Origin: Algoriphagus marincola DSM 16067
GTDB taxonomy: Bacteria; Bacteroidota; Bacteroidia; Cytophagales; Cyclobacteriaceae
Direction: 5' to 3'
Assembly (NCBI RefSeq): GCF_000429405.1
Contig: NZ_KE386897.1
Coordinates: forward strand, 132,031-196,030
Length of the DNA: 64,000 bases
Shown: piece after piece, positions 17,437 to 26,557 of the stretch
How the letters are laid out: each line of letters opens with the position of its first letter
Numbering within the stretch: the stretch's first letter is position 1
Position numbers and translations under genes: made by a program
The notes under the pieces: model-generated
Databases searched by the model: none
What the model was told of the DNA's origin: nothing
The model's input: the letters and a program-made list of their open reading frames with translations, nothing else

Positions 17437-18288
17437 TTATGGGTTGCATCTATTGCAATACATGGGATCTTCTTCTTCCTTTCCATTTGGAAAAAGTCTT
17501 CGCTCGCTATGTTGACAATAGTCGCAGCTATAGTGATGGGCTAGGGTAGATTCCGTAGGCGATCCGCACCATGAGCAGGGGAGGCCTGACTCTCGCTCGC
17601 TTACCCAAAACCCAGGCTTGCTACAAGCAGGGCAGCAGGAGTTGATTTGCTTGATTAATTGGAATGCAGTTTCCTCGATGACCTTCATTCTGCTGGGATT
17701 AAATAGGGCCCGCATATCCGTTTCCACTTTGGCTTTAGCGTACTGATTGAGTAGTCTTTGAGCCTTTTCCTGTAGCTCTTTCCAATCGACAATTCCTTTA
17801 AAAATTTCACCTTTTTCCCCTTTCAAAATCAATCCATGATTGGGGAAAAGGGCTTTCTCGGCAAATTCCCAAAGCTCCTCTTTCGACTCAAATTCCTGAG
17901 CGTTAAAATTGGTTTTGGTACTAAGATGACGTGCATGGATTTTTAAACCCAGTTTTTTGTCAATCAGAAGCAGGTGTTCTTCATCTGCTGGAAGAAAAAA
18001 AGCTGCTGGATGAGCTCCAAATGAACCTTCGCTTGCCAAAGCTAAGTCCATACCGGTGATATCCATAGCCCATTCACATTTTTGCGCTGCTGTGGTGATA
18101 GGGTCCTCTTTTCGTTCGATTTCTCCGGAAAAGGTACCTAGCAAATCCGTGTCCAAGCCTTCAGGAATTAGTATTTCAACTCCCAGTTCTTTTTCCAAAT
18201 ACGGCCCTAAGACCGCTTCTTTTCGATGTTTGGTAGCGATGACTAGTTTGCGACCATCGAAAAGGGCTTTTACTCCTTCTTTTCCCAT
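17437..18288 (-). CDS. DUF6671-like protein with C-terminal zinc ribbons
   Basis: A 283-residue soluble protein. The N-terminal two thirds contain FDGRKLVIATKHRKEAVLGPYLEKELG and GSFGAHPAAFFLPADEEHLLLIDK, which I recognise as the DUF6671 family of unknown function. The C-terminus holds about eight Cys in CPAC, CSWC, CDYC and CNRC pairs, with HH between them, consistent with two zinc ribbons. The start overlaps the end of the dihydroorotase gene by 19 bases, so it is translated from the same message. A nucleic-acid or metal role is possible but unproven. Confidence 0.75.
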   Translation of the reverse strand: MGKEGVKALFDGRKLVIATKHRKEAVLGPYLEKELGVEILIPEGLDTDLLGTFSGEIERKEDPITTAAQKCEWAMDITGMDLALASEGSFGAHPAAFFLPADEEHLLLIDKKLGLKIHARHLSTKTNFNAQEFESKEELWEFAEKALFPNHGLILKGEKGEIFKGIVDWKELQEKAQRLLNQYAKAKVETDMRALFNPSRMKVIEETAFQLIKQINSCCPACSKPGFWVSERESGLPCSWCGSPTESTLAHHYSCDYCQHSERRLFPNGKEEEDPMYCNRCNP

Positions 18289-19625
18289 TCAACTTCCAGC
18301 GCTTTTCCTCTTGAATCTTCCTGAAAATCACCCTGATCGAAAACCAGATTTCCGTTGACAAAGGTCTTTTCTACTTGAGTCTGAAATTGAGTTCCTTCCA
18401 GAGGTGACCAGCCACACTTGTACAAGGTATTCTCTTTGCTCACCGTCCATGGGCTATCCATATTCACCAAGACGAGATCTGCGAAATAGCCTTCCCGAAT
18501 GTATCCACGTTTTTTGATTTTGTAAAGGATGGCCGGATTGTGGCACATTTTCTCTACAATTTTCTCCAAACTGATTTTTCCTCTCTTAAAAAATTCCAGC
18601 ATACAGGCCAAGGAATGCTGCACCAATGGAGCTCCCGACATGGATTGAAAATAAGGCTTGAGCTTTTCTTCCAAAGCATGTGGGGCATGATCCGTGGTGA
18701 TCAAGTCGATTCGATCATCTATCAGGGCCTGAAGTAATCCATCCGCATCTTTTTGGGTTTTGATGGCAGGATTCCACTTGATCAGGGTTCCTTTTTCTTC
18801 GTAATCCGCATCGCTAAACCAAAGGTGATGAACCGATACTTCGGTCGTGATTTTTTTATCCTTCAAAGGAATATCATTTCGAAAAAGGCTGGTTTCTTTG
18901 GCAGTGCTCAGGTGGAGAATGTGAAGCTTGGCGTCATGTTTTTTAGCTAAAGCAATGGCTCTTTCTGTAGCTTCGTAGCATGCTTGTTCACTTCGAATCA
19001 ACGGGTGAAATTTTACCGGAACATCATCCCCATATTTCTCCCGATAAGCCTCCTCATTTTTTTCTACGATTTCCTCTTTTTCCGAGTGAATGGCTAGAAT
19101 TCCCTTATTTGCTGCAAAAATTTTCTCCAGCATATCCGGACGGTCTGCAAGGATATTTCCTTTTCCAGAAAAGTAAAGCCCATCATCGGTGAGCGCTAGG
19201 AGTTTTCGGGTATCCCATGTGATGGCTTCTTCGAGATTTTCGCCGTTGATGCCGAGCAAGAATCCATAATTGGCCACTGACTTTTGCGAAGCGATTTGGT
19301 ATTTTTCTTCCAGAAGCTCCATGTTCAGCGTATTAGGGCGGGTATTGGGCATGTCTATAAAAGAGGTCACGCCTCCCGCTACTGCTGCCTTACTTTCGCT
19401 GTGAATATCAGCCTTGTGGGTCAGTCCCGGATCCCGGAAGTGAACCTGTCCGTCTATCGCACCCGGCAGAAGGACCTTGCCTTTGCCATCAATTAGATGG
19501 TAGCCTTCTTGGGCTGGAATTGATCCGATTTTTTGGATTTTCTCGTTTTCGATCAAGACATCAGCGACAAATGTCTTGCCTTCATTCACTAGGGTAGCTT
19601 GCTGGATCAGGTAAGTAGGCTTCAA
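18270..19625 (-). CDS. pyrC: Dihydroorotase (amidohydrolase, pyrimidine synthesis)
   Basis: A 451-residue amidohydrolase. The metal site starts at AIDGQVHFRDPGLTHKADIHSES, followed by GGVTSFIDMPNT, LAIHSEKEEI, LHILHLSTA and LITTDHAPH with the catalytic Asp. These are dihydroorotase motifs: the enzyme closes carbamoyl aspartate to dihydroorotate. The first His of the usual HxH is Gln60 here (QVH); I recall this substitution in other Bacteroidota dihydroorotases, so it need not mean loss of activity. Length and the MPNT motif separate it from hydantoinases. It leads a two-gene unit with the DUF6671 gene. Confidence 0.88.
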   Translation of the reverse strand: MKPTYLIQQATLVNEGKTFVADVLIENEKIQKIGSIPAQEGYHLIDGKGKVLLPGAIDGQVHFRDPGLTHKADIHSESKAAVAGGVTSFIDMPNTRPNTLNMELLEEKYQIASQKSVANYGFLLGINGENLEEAITWDTRKLLALTDDGLYFSGKGNILADRPDMLEKIFAANKGILAIHSEKEEIVEKNEEAYREKYGDDVPVKFHPLIRSEQACYEATERAIALAKKHDAKLHILHLSTAKETSLFRNDIPLKDKKITTEVSVHHLWFSDADYEEKGTLIKWNPAIKTQKDADGLLQALIDDRIDLITTDHAPHALEEKLKPYFQSMSGAPLVQHSLACMLEFFKRGKISLEKIVEKMCHNPAILYKIKKRGYIREGYFADLVLVNMDSPWTVSKENTLYKCGWSPLEGTQFQTQVEKTFVNGNLVFDQGDFQEDSRGKALEVEWEKKE

Positions 19626-19712
19626 GGATATTGGGATTTTGGGATGAAAGAAATGATTTGCTTAGAATGCCTGCAAGATACAACATGAGGATTAAGAATG
19701 GGAGAAAAAAGG

Positions 19713-19738
19713 GGAGAAGGAGAAGGAGAAGGAGAAGG
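19713..19738. repeat. GGAGAA hexamer tandem repeat
   Basis: Just over four perfect copies of GGAGAA in a purine-only stretch upstream of dihydroorotase. It may slip, but it is not inside a gene. Confidence 0.85.
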
Positions 19739-19953
19739 TGCTATTCTGTTGTTGGGCAAGTTGAGAGATTTATAGTTTCTTTCAATAAGTTGAAAAATAG
19801 AGGTTTTGGCGATTTAATTAGCTTTAAGAAATAGTTGATGAATAAAATGGATTAGGATAGAATTAATTACCTTTTTTACTTAAATAAATTAGCTGCTCGG
19901 GAGATCTAGCTTTCTGAGCAACTTCCTCCGTTTTTTTCTCCTTTTTCCTTGTC

Positions 19954-19974
19954 ACTTTTTGGCGGCCAAAAAGT
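19954..19974. repeat. Palindrome ACTTTTTGG-CGG-CCAAAAAGT
   Basis: Perfect 9-base arms around a 3-base centre. From memory this sequence type recurs between genes in Bacteroidota genomes, so it is called a dispersed palindromic repeat; only one copy is seen in this window. Confidence 0.6.
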
Positions 19975-20076
19975 AACCAAAAAGCCCTGAGCCTCGCTCT
20001 TTTCTTTCCGCTGCTATCAATTTTCTATGGCTTGATATAAACAGACAGTGGAATTTTGAACCGCTTTGAATCCCTA

Positions 20077-20140
20077 AAAATGACTGGATTCCCGAGAAAA
20101 GCCTGCCTGGCGGAAGACAGGCTCGGGACTAAGTCATTTT
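20077..20140. repeat. Nested 64-bp palindromic element
   Basis: Three nested arm pairs share one axis: AAAATGACT with AGTCATTTT (outer), TCCCGAG with CTCGGGA (middle) and GCCTG with CAGGC (inner). The spacing is nearly symmetrical, so the single strand could fold into one long hairpin. No gene is inside. It resembles REP- or MITE-like elements. Confidence 0.7.
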
Positions 20141-20402
20141 CTTAACGGCATGCAAAGTGTTTCAAAACCGAAAATCCGGAAAGGCTCACCCATCCGGATT
20201 CTAATCTCCAGAAATTCTAGTATGACTTATTCACATCTCGATTCTATATTAAGTTGCTTATAGAATTAATTGATCTTTGAGACTGAGGAAAGTCTTAACA
20301 AGATACTATGTAACGGAAGTTACTGTAATTCAAGACTTATCTGATTAGCTTAACAATTGAATTTAGATTTTCAATTAAAGACAACAATCTAACCCTTAAG
20401 AC

Positions 20403-20792
20403 ATGAACTATTATCAATCCAAAACTCTAAAATCAAAAGACTTAGCAAGCCTTCGTAGCAAGGTGGAGGCTGGACTCAAGGAGGTTGGTTTCGGTGTTTT
20501 GACCGAAATCGATATTCAGGCCACGATGAAAAAGAAATTGGACAAAGATTACCCTCCGTTTCTGATTCTGGGGGCTTGTAATCCGGTTTTTGCCGATAAG
20601 GTTTTGACTACCGAACCCCATGTGAGCACGCTTTTGCCCTGCAATGTTACGATTCGAAGTTTGGGAGGGGATGATTACGAAGTAAGTATGATGGACCCCG
20701 CCGCTGCGATGTCTGTGGTCGACAATCCCGAGATCGAGCCGCTTGCCGGAGAAGTGAGAGCTAAGCTAGTTGGGATGTTGGAAGGATTGTAG
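20403..20792 (+). CDS. DUF302 domain protein
   Basis: A 129-residue cytoplasmic protein of one DUF302 domain (residues about 8-128). Family features: VEAGLKEVGFGVLTEIDIQATMKKKLDKDYPPFLILGACNPVFADKVL and LLPCNVTIR with the conserved Cys. The exact role of DUF302 is unknown; members occur beside redox and sulfur genes. A DsrE-type gene converges on it from the right, so a link with thiol or sulfur chemistry is possible but not shown. Confidence 0.9.
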   Translation: MNYYQSKTLKSKDLASLRSKVEAGLKEVGFGVLTEIDIQATMKKKLDKDYPPFLILGACNPVFADKVLTTEPHVSTLLPCNVTIRSLGGDDYEVSMMDPAAAMSVVDNPEIEPLAGEVRAKLVGMLEGL

Positions 20793-20796
20793 AAGG

Positions 20797-20832
20797 AAGG
20801 CCTTCAGATAAAATTCTGAGGGCCTTTCTTTT
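20797..20832 (+). terminator. Rho-independent terminator after the DUF302 gene
   Basis: The 9-bp stem GGCCTTCAG/CTGAGGGCC (one G-T pair) with an 8-base AT-rich loop is followed by TTTCTTTT and starts 5 bases past the stop codon. Confidence 0.85.
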
Positions 20833-20897
20833 GCATTAAATAGAATAGAATCGAAAATTAACCTTAGCCAATCGCTATCTAATTTGAAGCTTTTTCC

Positions 20898-21338
20898 TCA
20901 ATACGAGATCGAATTATACCCCAAAGCCTGCAGCTGAAGGATACGGATCGTGTAGGTTTCGACCACATCCAATCCCGAAAACAGTTCCTCCTCGGAAACG
21001 CCAAGTCTCTTCATGGCTATACTACAAATGCTTACCCGGACTTTCCCTTGGTATTGCTCAAAATACTTTTCGAGTTCGGAGCCTTTGACCATTGTTTTGA
21101 CGACCGGGCCCTTGACCACGATTTCAAAGTTTTCGATGTTCATGCCATTTTCCATAAAGGTATCATAGACCGACAGGGCGTTTTTTAAGCCATCCTCGTC
21201 TTTGACTCCGAAAACGTAGTTGGGTGTTTTGTTGAGGTCGGTAATGGTTTCCTTTTCCAGGATGGTTTGGGCGAAATTGGTTTTAGGGGCCAGAAGTAGA
21301 AGTACTAGCGATAAGACGATCAAAAGCGGTTTTTTCAT
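20898..21338 (-). CDS. DsrE-family protein, exported
   Basis: A 146-residue protein with signal peptide (MKKPLLIVLSLVLLLLAPKTNFAQ) and a DsrE/F-like fold. It contains NYVFGVKDEDGLKNALSVYDTFMENG, FEIVVKGPVVKTMVKGSE and VRVSICSIAMKRLGVSEEELFSGLDVVETYTIRILQLQALGY; the Cys before AMKRLG is the residue that carries persulfide in cytoplasmic DsrE relatives. The exported location suggests a periplasmic thiol or sulfur role. It is a single gene, convergent with the DUF302 gene. Confidence 0.78.
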   Translation of the reverse strand: MKKPLLIVLSLVLLLLAPKTNFAQTILEKETITDLNKTPNYVFGVKDEDGLKNALSVYDTFMENGMNIENFEIVVKGPVVKTMVKGSELEKYFEQYQGKVRVSICSIAMKRLGVSEEELFSGLDVVETYTIRILQLQALGYNSISY

Positions 21339-21604
21339 AGTCGAAGGATTAGAGGATTAAAAATAAGGGTTTTGGAGGGAAAGTGTTGGAGATTGTTAGA
21401 AAAGTGCGGAACTCGAAACAATCCCATAGGTACGGGACATGATTAATCCCGCACGTGTGGGATTCTGACTAGCTGAATTAGGACTGTCAAACATGGAAAT
21501 AGAAAGTCAATTTTTCCAGAAAAACAGTAAAATCAAGAATCAGCTGTCCACTTGAAAACGATTCAAATTAATCTCTAAAGCTCCCAACCTAGGAGTGTAA
21601 CTCT

Positions 21605-24600
21605 TTACAATTCCTCACTTTTTGGGAAGTAAATCTTGAAACTTGAGCCTTTACCTACCTCACTTTCGACTTGAATGTCGCCTCCTGCGTTGGTGATTAT
21701 TTTCTTCACCAAATACAAGCCTACTCCTATTCCTTCGACATGGTCATGTGCGCGGTGAAATACTCCAAAAATCTTACTTCTTTCACTTTCTTTAATCCCC
21801 AATCCATTATCCTGAATCGTCAAAATTATATGACCTTCTGATTTTTCTGTTCGAATATTAACCACTAGATCCCGTTTGGGTGATCTATATTTCAAGGCGT
21901 TGCTCAAAATATTAAACAGAATACTCCTTAAATTCTTTTTTGAAAATTGAACTTTAGATTCCTTTAAATCATAATTGATTTTGGAAGTTAAATTGACAAA
22001 TCTATCCTTCAAGACTGATTCAATATCAGTTAGCAATTCTTTCAAGTCAACCCACTCCGGAACATCTATTTCAGTTTCGATTTTAACGACGTCTGTGAGT
22101 TCTCGCACAATGTTATTTAGGCTTACAATTGATTTCTCAGTCATATTTACCAACTCCAACAGACCTTTAGATTCCTGCTTTATTTCCTCTTTTAAGAGTG
22201 AAATAAATGCCTTCAAATTGGCTAATGGCCCTCTTAAATCATGAGAAACTGAATAAATAAAGGTCTTATGCTCCTCATTGATTCTTGAAAGTTTATCCTG
22301 AACCTTTTTTAGTTCGGTGATATCATTAAAGGTAATTATCACACCATCGATCCTATTATCCTGTTGTTTCACATAGGGAATGCCCATCATTTGATACCAT
22401 CTTCCATCCAGGGTTTGAACCTCCTTTTCAATTACCTCCGAAGAAGTAATTACTTTTTGGATATCTGTGATCACCGTAGAAAAACGAATATTGGTAGTAA
22501 TATCGCTTATTTTCCTGCCTATATCGCTCTCTTTTAGATTGATCTGCCTAATCGCAGATGGGGTGAATTTCCTTAGGATAAGGTCATGGTCTACATAAAG
22601 TTGCGCACTGATGGTTGACTTAAAGTAATTATTCAATTCATCATTCAATTCCGCCAACTCTTTTATTTTGAGTTGGTATTCGTTGTTGACGGTTTGCAAT
22701 TCTTCATTGACAGACTGAAGTTCCTCATTGATGCTTTGCATTTCTTCATTACTCGAAATGAGCTCTTCATTGTAGGAAGAAATATTATCATTGGATTCTT
22801 CCAAGGCATTATTTGCCTCGGTCAGTTTTTGCTTTGTTTCTGAAAGCTCTTCTTTGAGATTATCTACATATTCAATAACCTGTGCTTCCTTTTCAAAATC
22901 AACAGTTTCGGGCCGAAATACCTGTTTTGATTTATCATCACTAAAAAGAACCAAAAAGTAGCCTGAAACAGCATCATCGTTAGTCAAAAAAGGCTTTACA
23001 AAAACATTAACAGAGTGAGATTTGTCATCCCTATTGAAAATTACTTTTTTAACACCAGCCTCTTTATTGTTTTTCAATGCTTGATGGATGGTAGTGGAGG
23101 TGGCAATGGAGAGTTCCTCAGGCAACATCTCCAACAAGTTGAAATTGAAAAGTTTGGGAAGCAGGTATTTTTCATAATCACCCAAAGTCTGAACTATTTG
23201 GAGGTTCCTGTTAATCCAAATTGCTGCTTCAAAACCGGACAGTTCCAGTATTGAATGATTAAAAAGATCCAGCCGGTTACCTTTTTCGGTATTTTTCGGT
23301 GTGGCAGAGACTTGGTTTATGCTTTCTAATTGCCTTTCCAAGCCAGGTGTGCTGTAAGTAGTATCTCTGAAATTCCGGGCTACTTCAATACTTTTAAAGA
23401 TTCTCCATTTCTTATTTACCTCTATAAAAGACTTCTTTGCCTCTCCCAGACTTTCACTTGGCCCCAAAAAGAGGTATCCTCCCAAATTGAGGCAAAAGTG
23501 AAGTGAGGTAAGGATTTTCTTCTGTAGGATAGGATTGATGTAGATCAAGAGATTCCTGCAGCTAATCAAATCAATCTTACCATAAGGAGGCTGCTTGACA
23601 ATATCATGATCAGCGAAAATGAGCATTTTTCTAAGGTTATCTCTCACTCGGTAATGATCACCTTGCTTTGTAAAAAACTTGCTTAACCTTTCTTGTGAAA
23701 TGTCATTTTCGATTCTTGCAGGATAAATACCTTTAGAGGCATGTTGAAGTGCAGCTTTATCAATATCACTCGCAAAAATCTTTACCTCCAGATTCTTCTT
23801 CCGTTCAGAAAGACACTCCGAGATAAGAATTGCGAGGGAATACGCCTCTTCCCCTGTTGCACACCCCACTACCCAAACCTTAAATGTGTCAACCTGCAAT
23901 TTATTGTCAATGATCTCTGGGATGACTTTTTTCTGGATCACCTCAAACGCCTCTTTATCCCTGAAAAACTTGGTCACACTGATCAGGAATTCTTTTGCCA
24001 AATTTGAAATTTCAGAAGGATGGGTTTCTAAAAAAGACACATATTCCTTTAAGGAGGCTATCTTATTTTTAGCCATTCTCAAAATGATCCTTCTTACTAT
24101 TGTTGGTCGCTTATAGTCTGAAAAATCTAAGGGAGTGTTTTTTTGGATCAGTTCAAGAATTTTCAATAAGTCTGACTCAAGGTCTTCATTGGCATTACCA
24201 GAAATATGATCTTCCAAATCCTGACTCTTTAAGTGGGTAATAATTTCCTCTGGAATCAAATCTGGAGTAAGGATTGCATCTACATGGCCCGTGTCAATGG
24301 CACTCAATGGCATGCCATTAAACTTTGCGCTTTGAGGATCTTGAACAATCACAAAGCCGCCGTTTCTTTTGATAGCTGCAATACCTTTGGTGCCATCAGT
24401 ACCTGTTCCGGAAAGGATCACGGCAATGCTTTTGTCCTTGTGGCTCTCCGCTAGGGAATCAAAAAAAACGTCAATGGATTTATTAGGTTGATAAGGCTTG
24501 AGATCAGTAAGGAACAATCTCCGATTTTTGATGGTCATGTTCTTTCCCTGCGGCATCAGGTAAACATGATTTGTTTCCACAAACATCTCATTTTCGGCAA

Positions 24601-24805
24601 CCGTGATTTTAAGTTTGCTATGCTTCGCAAGAAGCTCTGACATGAAACTTTTATGATCTGGTGAAAGATGCTGAATAATCACATAAGCCACCCCATCCTC
24701 TGGAGTATGGTCAAATAGGAGGTGAATAGCCTCCATTCCTCCCGCAGATGCCCCTATTGCAATAATGTAGGGCTCTTTTTCAAAATTCTGTCCGCCTTTT
24801 TTCAT
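21605..24805 (-). CDS. CheB-CheR-PAS-histidine kinase fusion protein
   Basis: A 1066-residue multidomain signalling protein. Order: CheB methylesterase (about 10-190; Ser20 in GASAGG, His46 in IIQHLSP, Asp137 in GTGTDGTKG form the triad), CheR methyltransferase (about 205-480; SVTKFFRD, VVGCATGEEAYSLAILI, ISCRNLLIYIN), a linker, a long coiled coil rich in EELxSxNEE (about 640-730), a PAS domain (about 735-845), and a histidine kinase with H-box YSVSHDLRGPLANLK, N-box NILSNALKY and G-box motifs near the C-terminus. There is no receiver domain before CheB. Such CheB/CheR kinases act outside flagellar chemotaxis. The gene is isolated; the output partner is not in the window. Confidence 0.92.
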   Translation of the reverse strand: MKKGGQNFEKEPYIIAIGASAGGMEAIHLLFDHTPEDGVAYVIIQHLSPDHKSFMSELLAKHSKLKITVAENEMFVETNHVYLMPQGKNMTIKNRRLFLTDLKPYQPNKSIDVFFDSLAESHKDKSIAVILSGTGTDGTKGIAAIKRNGGFVIVQDPQSAKFNGMPLSAIDTGHVDAILTPDLIPEEIITHLKSQDLEDHISGNANEDLESDLLKILELIQKNTPLDFSDYKRPTIVRRIILRMAKNKIASLKEYVSFLETHPSEISNLAKEFLISVTKFFRDKEAFEVIQKKVIPEIIDNKLQVDTFKVWVVGCATGEEAYSLAILISECLSERKKNLEVKIFASDIDKAALQHASKGIYPARIENDISQERLSKFFTKQGDHYRVRDNLRKMLIFADHDIVKQPPYGKIDLISCRNLLIYINPILQKKILTSLHFCLNLGGYLFLGPSESLGEAKKSFIEVNKKWRIFKSIEVARNFRDTTYSTPGLERQLESINQVSATPKNTEKGNRLDLFNHSILELSGFEAAIWINRNLQIVQTLGDYEKYLLPKLFNFNLLEMLPEELSIATSTTIHQALKNNKEAGVKKVIFNRDDKSHSVNVFVKPFLTNDDAVSGYFLVLFSDDKSKQVFRPETVDFEKEAQVIEYVDNLKEELSETKQKLTEANNALEESNDNISSYNEELISSNEEMQSINEELQSVNEELQTVNNEYQLKIKELAELNDELNNYFKSTISAQLYVDHDLILRKFTPSAIRQINLKESDIGRKISDITTNIRFSTVITDIQKVITSSEVIEKEVQTLDGRWYQMMGIPYVKQQDNRIDGVIITFNDITELKKVQDKLSRINEEHKTFIYSVSHDLRGPLANLKAFISLLKEEIKQESKGLLELVNMTEKSIVSLNNIVRELTDVVKIETEIDVPEWVDLKELLTDIESVLKDRFVNLTSKINYDLKESKVQFSKKNLRSILFNILSNALKYRSPKRDLVVNIRTEKSEGHIILTIQDNGLGIKESERSKIFGVFHRAHDHVEGIGVGLYLVKKIITNAGGDIQVESEVGKGSSFKIYFPKSEEL

Positions 24806-25567
24806 GGTGCTGTGATTTTGGTAAGTTCAAAATAAATTACAACTTGGATCCGCTACCATCATATTAGGCTCTTGCTGCTTTTGCCTTAGAAGTAGTTTTA
24901 AGTTTCTAAAGTTGGGTAATTTCTTTAGTAACTGATTTATGTTTTTGAATTGAACCTTTGTAAGGTACACTAAATAAATTAATAAAAACGTGACTTTTTT
25001 CACTTTATAAAACCCTTATTATCAGTAATTTAAAAATTCATATTTGTGAAAACACCTTATGATTTCTCAAAATTTAAGCCTATATCAAAATTGGATATTG
25101 ACAGCTTTTTAAAGCTTTCAAAATAAATCCCTGAATCAAAAAAATACTATTTAATGATGGTTTTGGATGTTTATAAACAAAAAACAACCATTTAAAACTA
25201 CCGTAATCAGTCTTGTAAGTGACTCATTATTTGCTGTTTAAATTTTTGGAGGAATTCAAAAATAAATAAGCTTCTTGTCTTTTTATTTGATTTTTAATCA
25301 CAGACCAAACTCAAAATCACCTCTAAAGCCCCCATCTTATAATTCGGGCTTCCTGTTCCAATTTCAAGAAAGGGGACAAGACCACATTTAAAGTTGCAAC
25401 CGAAAAATCTCTGGTGGAATTAAATTGAAAGGGATTTAAACAAAAAAAGAGGTCATCTCTGACCTCTTTTTTAAATTGGCTCCCCTTGTTGACGAAAGTT
25501 GCAGCACAAATCTTTATTCAAAACTGAATAAAGTAGACAAGATTTAGTCGATCAGAAGTATTTGGTT
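24806..25567. other. AT-rich intergenic stretch without a recognised gene
   Basis: About 760 bases between the kinase start and the VanZ-like stop. Apart from the hairpin at 25442-25472 and a weaker inverted pair around 25515-25535, I see no coding frame and no known RNA. The kinase promoter should lie at its left end. Confidence 0.6.
25442..25472. terminator. Bidirectional terminator
   Basis: The perfect 8-bp stem AGAGGTCA/TGACCTCT with a TCTC loop is flanked by A7 and T6 runs, so it can stop transcripts from both sides. It lies 96 bases past the VanZ-like stop. Confidence 0.85.
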
Positions 25568-25951
25568 TTAATGAGTCTTACCCAAAACTCCTTGAATAAA
25601 CCATGTAAAAACGCCCCCCACAAGCGTAAAAATGAGGTCTTGTGTATCGAACCTTAATGGAGGTAATAGCAACTGAACAAACTCATAGCTAATCATAGCC
25701 ACTACAGGTACTAGAGTCAAAAAAACTCTACCTGATTTTCCTTTCGTGAAGTTCTCTTTTTCAAACAGAACCATGAGTAAGGATATACCAATCACTGAAC
25801 TGATTTGAGTGAAGGAATCTTTTAGTCCGAAGTCATTTATATTTTTAGAATACGCCATTGGACGATAATACAAATCCAATAAAAGATGGATAATGACGAC
25901 AGCGACTAAAAGTATAATTGCCTTGATTTTCTTCGGACCTAGCTGTTTCAT
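25568..25951 (-). CDS. VanZ-like membrane protein
   Basis: A 127-residue protein with four membrane segments (IKAIILLVAVVIIHLLLDLYY; SVIGISLLMVLF; VFLTLVPVVAMISYEFVQLLLP; DLIFTLVGGVFTWFIQGVLG). The SYEFVQLLLPPLRFDTQDLIFTLVGGVF stretch matches the VanZ-like family, in which an E/Q pair precedes the DxxD-type segment. VanZ gives teicoplanin resistance in some Firmicutes, but most VanZ-like proteins have no known role. The start overlaps the DUF3703 stop by 4 bases (ATGA), so the two are translationally coupled. Confidence 0.75.
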   Translation of the reverse strand: MKQLGPKKIKAIILLVAVVIIHLLLDLYYRPMAYSKNINDFGLKDSFTQISSVIGISLLMVLFEKENFTKGKSGRVFLTLVPVVAMISYEFVQLLLPPLRFDTQDLIFTLVGGVFTWFIQGVLGKTH

Positions 25952-26313
25952 CTGTATTCTGAGACGATTAGTTGTAAATCTTTTGGAATTTCCATGGGCC
26001 TTAAGGGGGGTACGTTTGCTCCACCTGTATTTCCAACTGGTATTTCGCCAATAAAAGACTTAATTCCACCTACAAGCAATCTGGGTATTTGGCCCAATAT
26101 TTCTCTACTGTCTTTTATTTTGATTCCGAACCGTAGCATCTTCAAATGAACCAATGTGTGGTGGTACGGATAGGGTTGCCCAAGGATGTGTGCGCGTTCA
26201 AGATGACGCCAACTCGCTTTTAAGTCATTATTGGATAAACATGACTCCGCCAACTCTAGTTCTTTATAAAAGAAGGGCTTCAGACTTTTAGGAATTGTTA
26301 TGTTTAGTTTCAT
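25948..26313 (-). CDS. DUF3703 family protein
   Basis: A 121-residue soluble protein matching DUF3703: AWRHLERAHILGQPYPYHHTLVHLKMLRFGIKIKDSREILGQIPRLLVGG, then IPVGNTGGANVPPLRPMEIP, which is the signature. Family members lie near metal-resistance and mobile genes in other bacteria, but the function is unknown. It is the first gene downstream of the tRNA-Asn insertion site, and its transcript is separated from the tRNA by a hairpin. Confidence 0.85.
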   Translation of the reverse strand: MKLNITIPKSLKPFFYKELELAESCLSNNDLKASWRHLERAHILGQPYPYHHTLVHLKMLRFGIKIKDSREILGQIPRLLVGGIKSFIGEIPVGNTGGANVPPLRPMEIPKDLQLIVSEYR

Positions 26314-26328
26314 TACCCTAAAATAAAA

Positions 26329-26359
26329 AAACGGCTACACTAAAATAGTATAACCGTTT
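26329..26359 (-). terminator. Original terminator of the tRNA-Asn gene
   Basis: On the minus strand, 12-base arms (AAACGGTTATAC and GTGTAGCCGTTT, two G-U pairs) enclose a 7-base loop and are followed by a T-rich run. It lies 15 bases past the 3' end of the displaced tRNA fragment, where the tRNA transcript ended before insertion of the element. Confidence 0.75.
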
Positions 26360-26373
26360 TATCATTATAAGTT

Positions 26374-26441
26374 GCTCCCCCTCTTGGGCTCGAACCAAGG
26401 ACCCCATGATTAACAGTCATGTGCTCTAACCAGCTGAGCTA
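26374..26441 (-). repeat. Distal attachment repeat, tRNA-Asn 3' fragment
   Basis: 68 bases identical to the 3' part of the intact tRNA-Asn copy (44367-44434): D arm, anticodon arm, T arm and the 3' acceptor strand. The 5' acceptor strand is replaced by unrelated bases (AGTAGC... preceded by TTTTC on the minus strand), so the stem cannot close and this copy is not a functional tRNA. It marks the far boundary of the integrated element. Confidence 0.93.
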
Positions 26442-26557
26442 CTGAAAATCAAGTAGTTGAGTCCTAGAGGGAGAGTGATTTGCAGTTTTTTTGCGATGCA
26501 AAGCCTCTTTTGTCTCAAAAGTAGTGCTTCAAAACAGGAATTCCAACGCATCAGAAA

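Larger units (their letters stand above)
19626..20402. other. Gene-free stretch with several palindromic repeats
   Basis: About 780 bases between dihydroorotase and the DUF302 gene. A short Arg-rich frame at 19631-19834 is produced by the AGGAGA repeat and is not a gene. The stretch holds a GGAGAA tandem repeat (19713-19738), a 9-bp-arm palindrome (19954-19974) and a nested long palindrome (20077-20140). The rest shows no coding or RNA signal that I recognise. Confidence 0.6.

Noticed and set aside
19631-19834. Arg-rich reading frame
   Set aside because: It comes from the AGGAGA repeat, has no family likeness and overlaps a purine-only tract.
26374-26441. A second functional tRNA-Asn
   Set aside because: The 5' acceptor strand is missing (the bases there do not pair with AGGGGGA), so only the attachment repeat is called.
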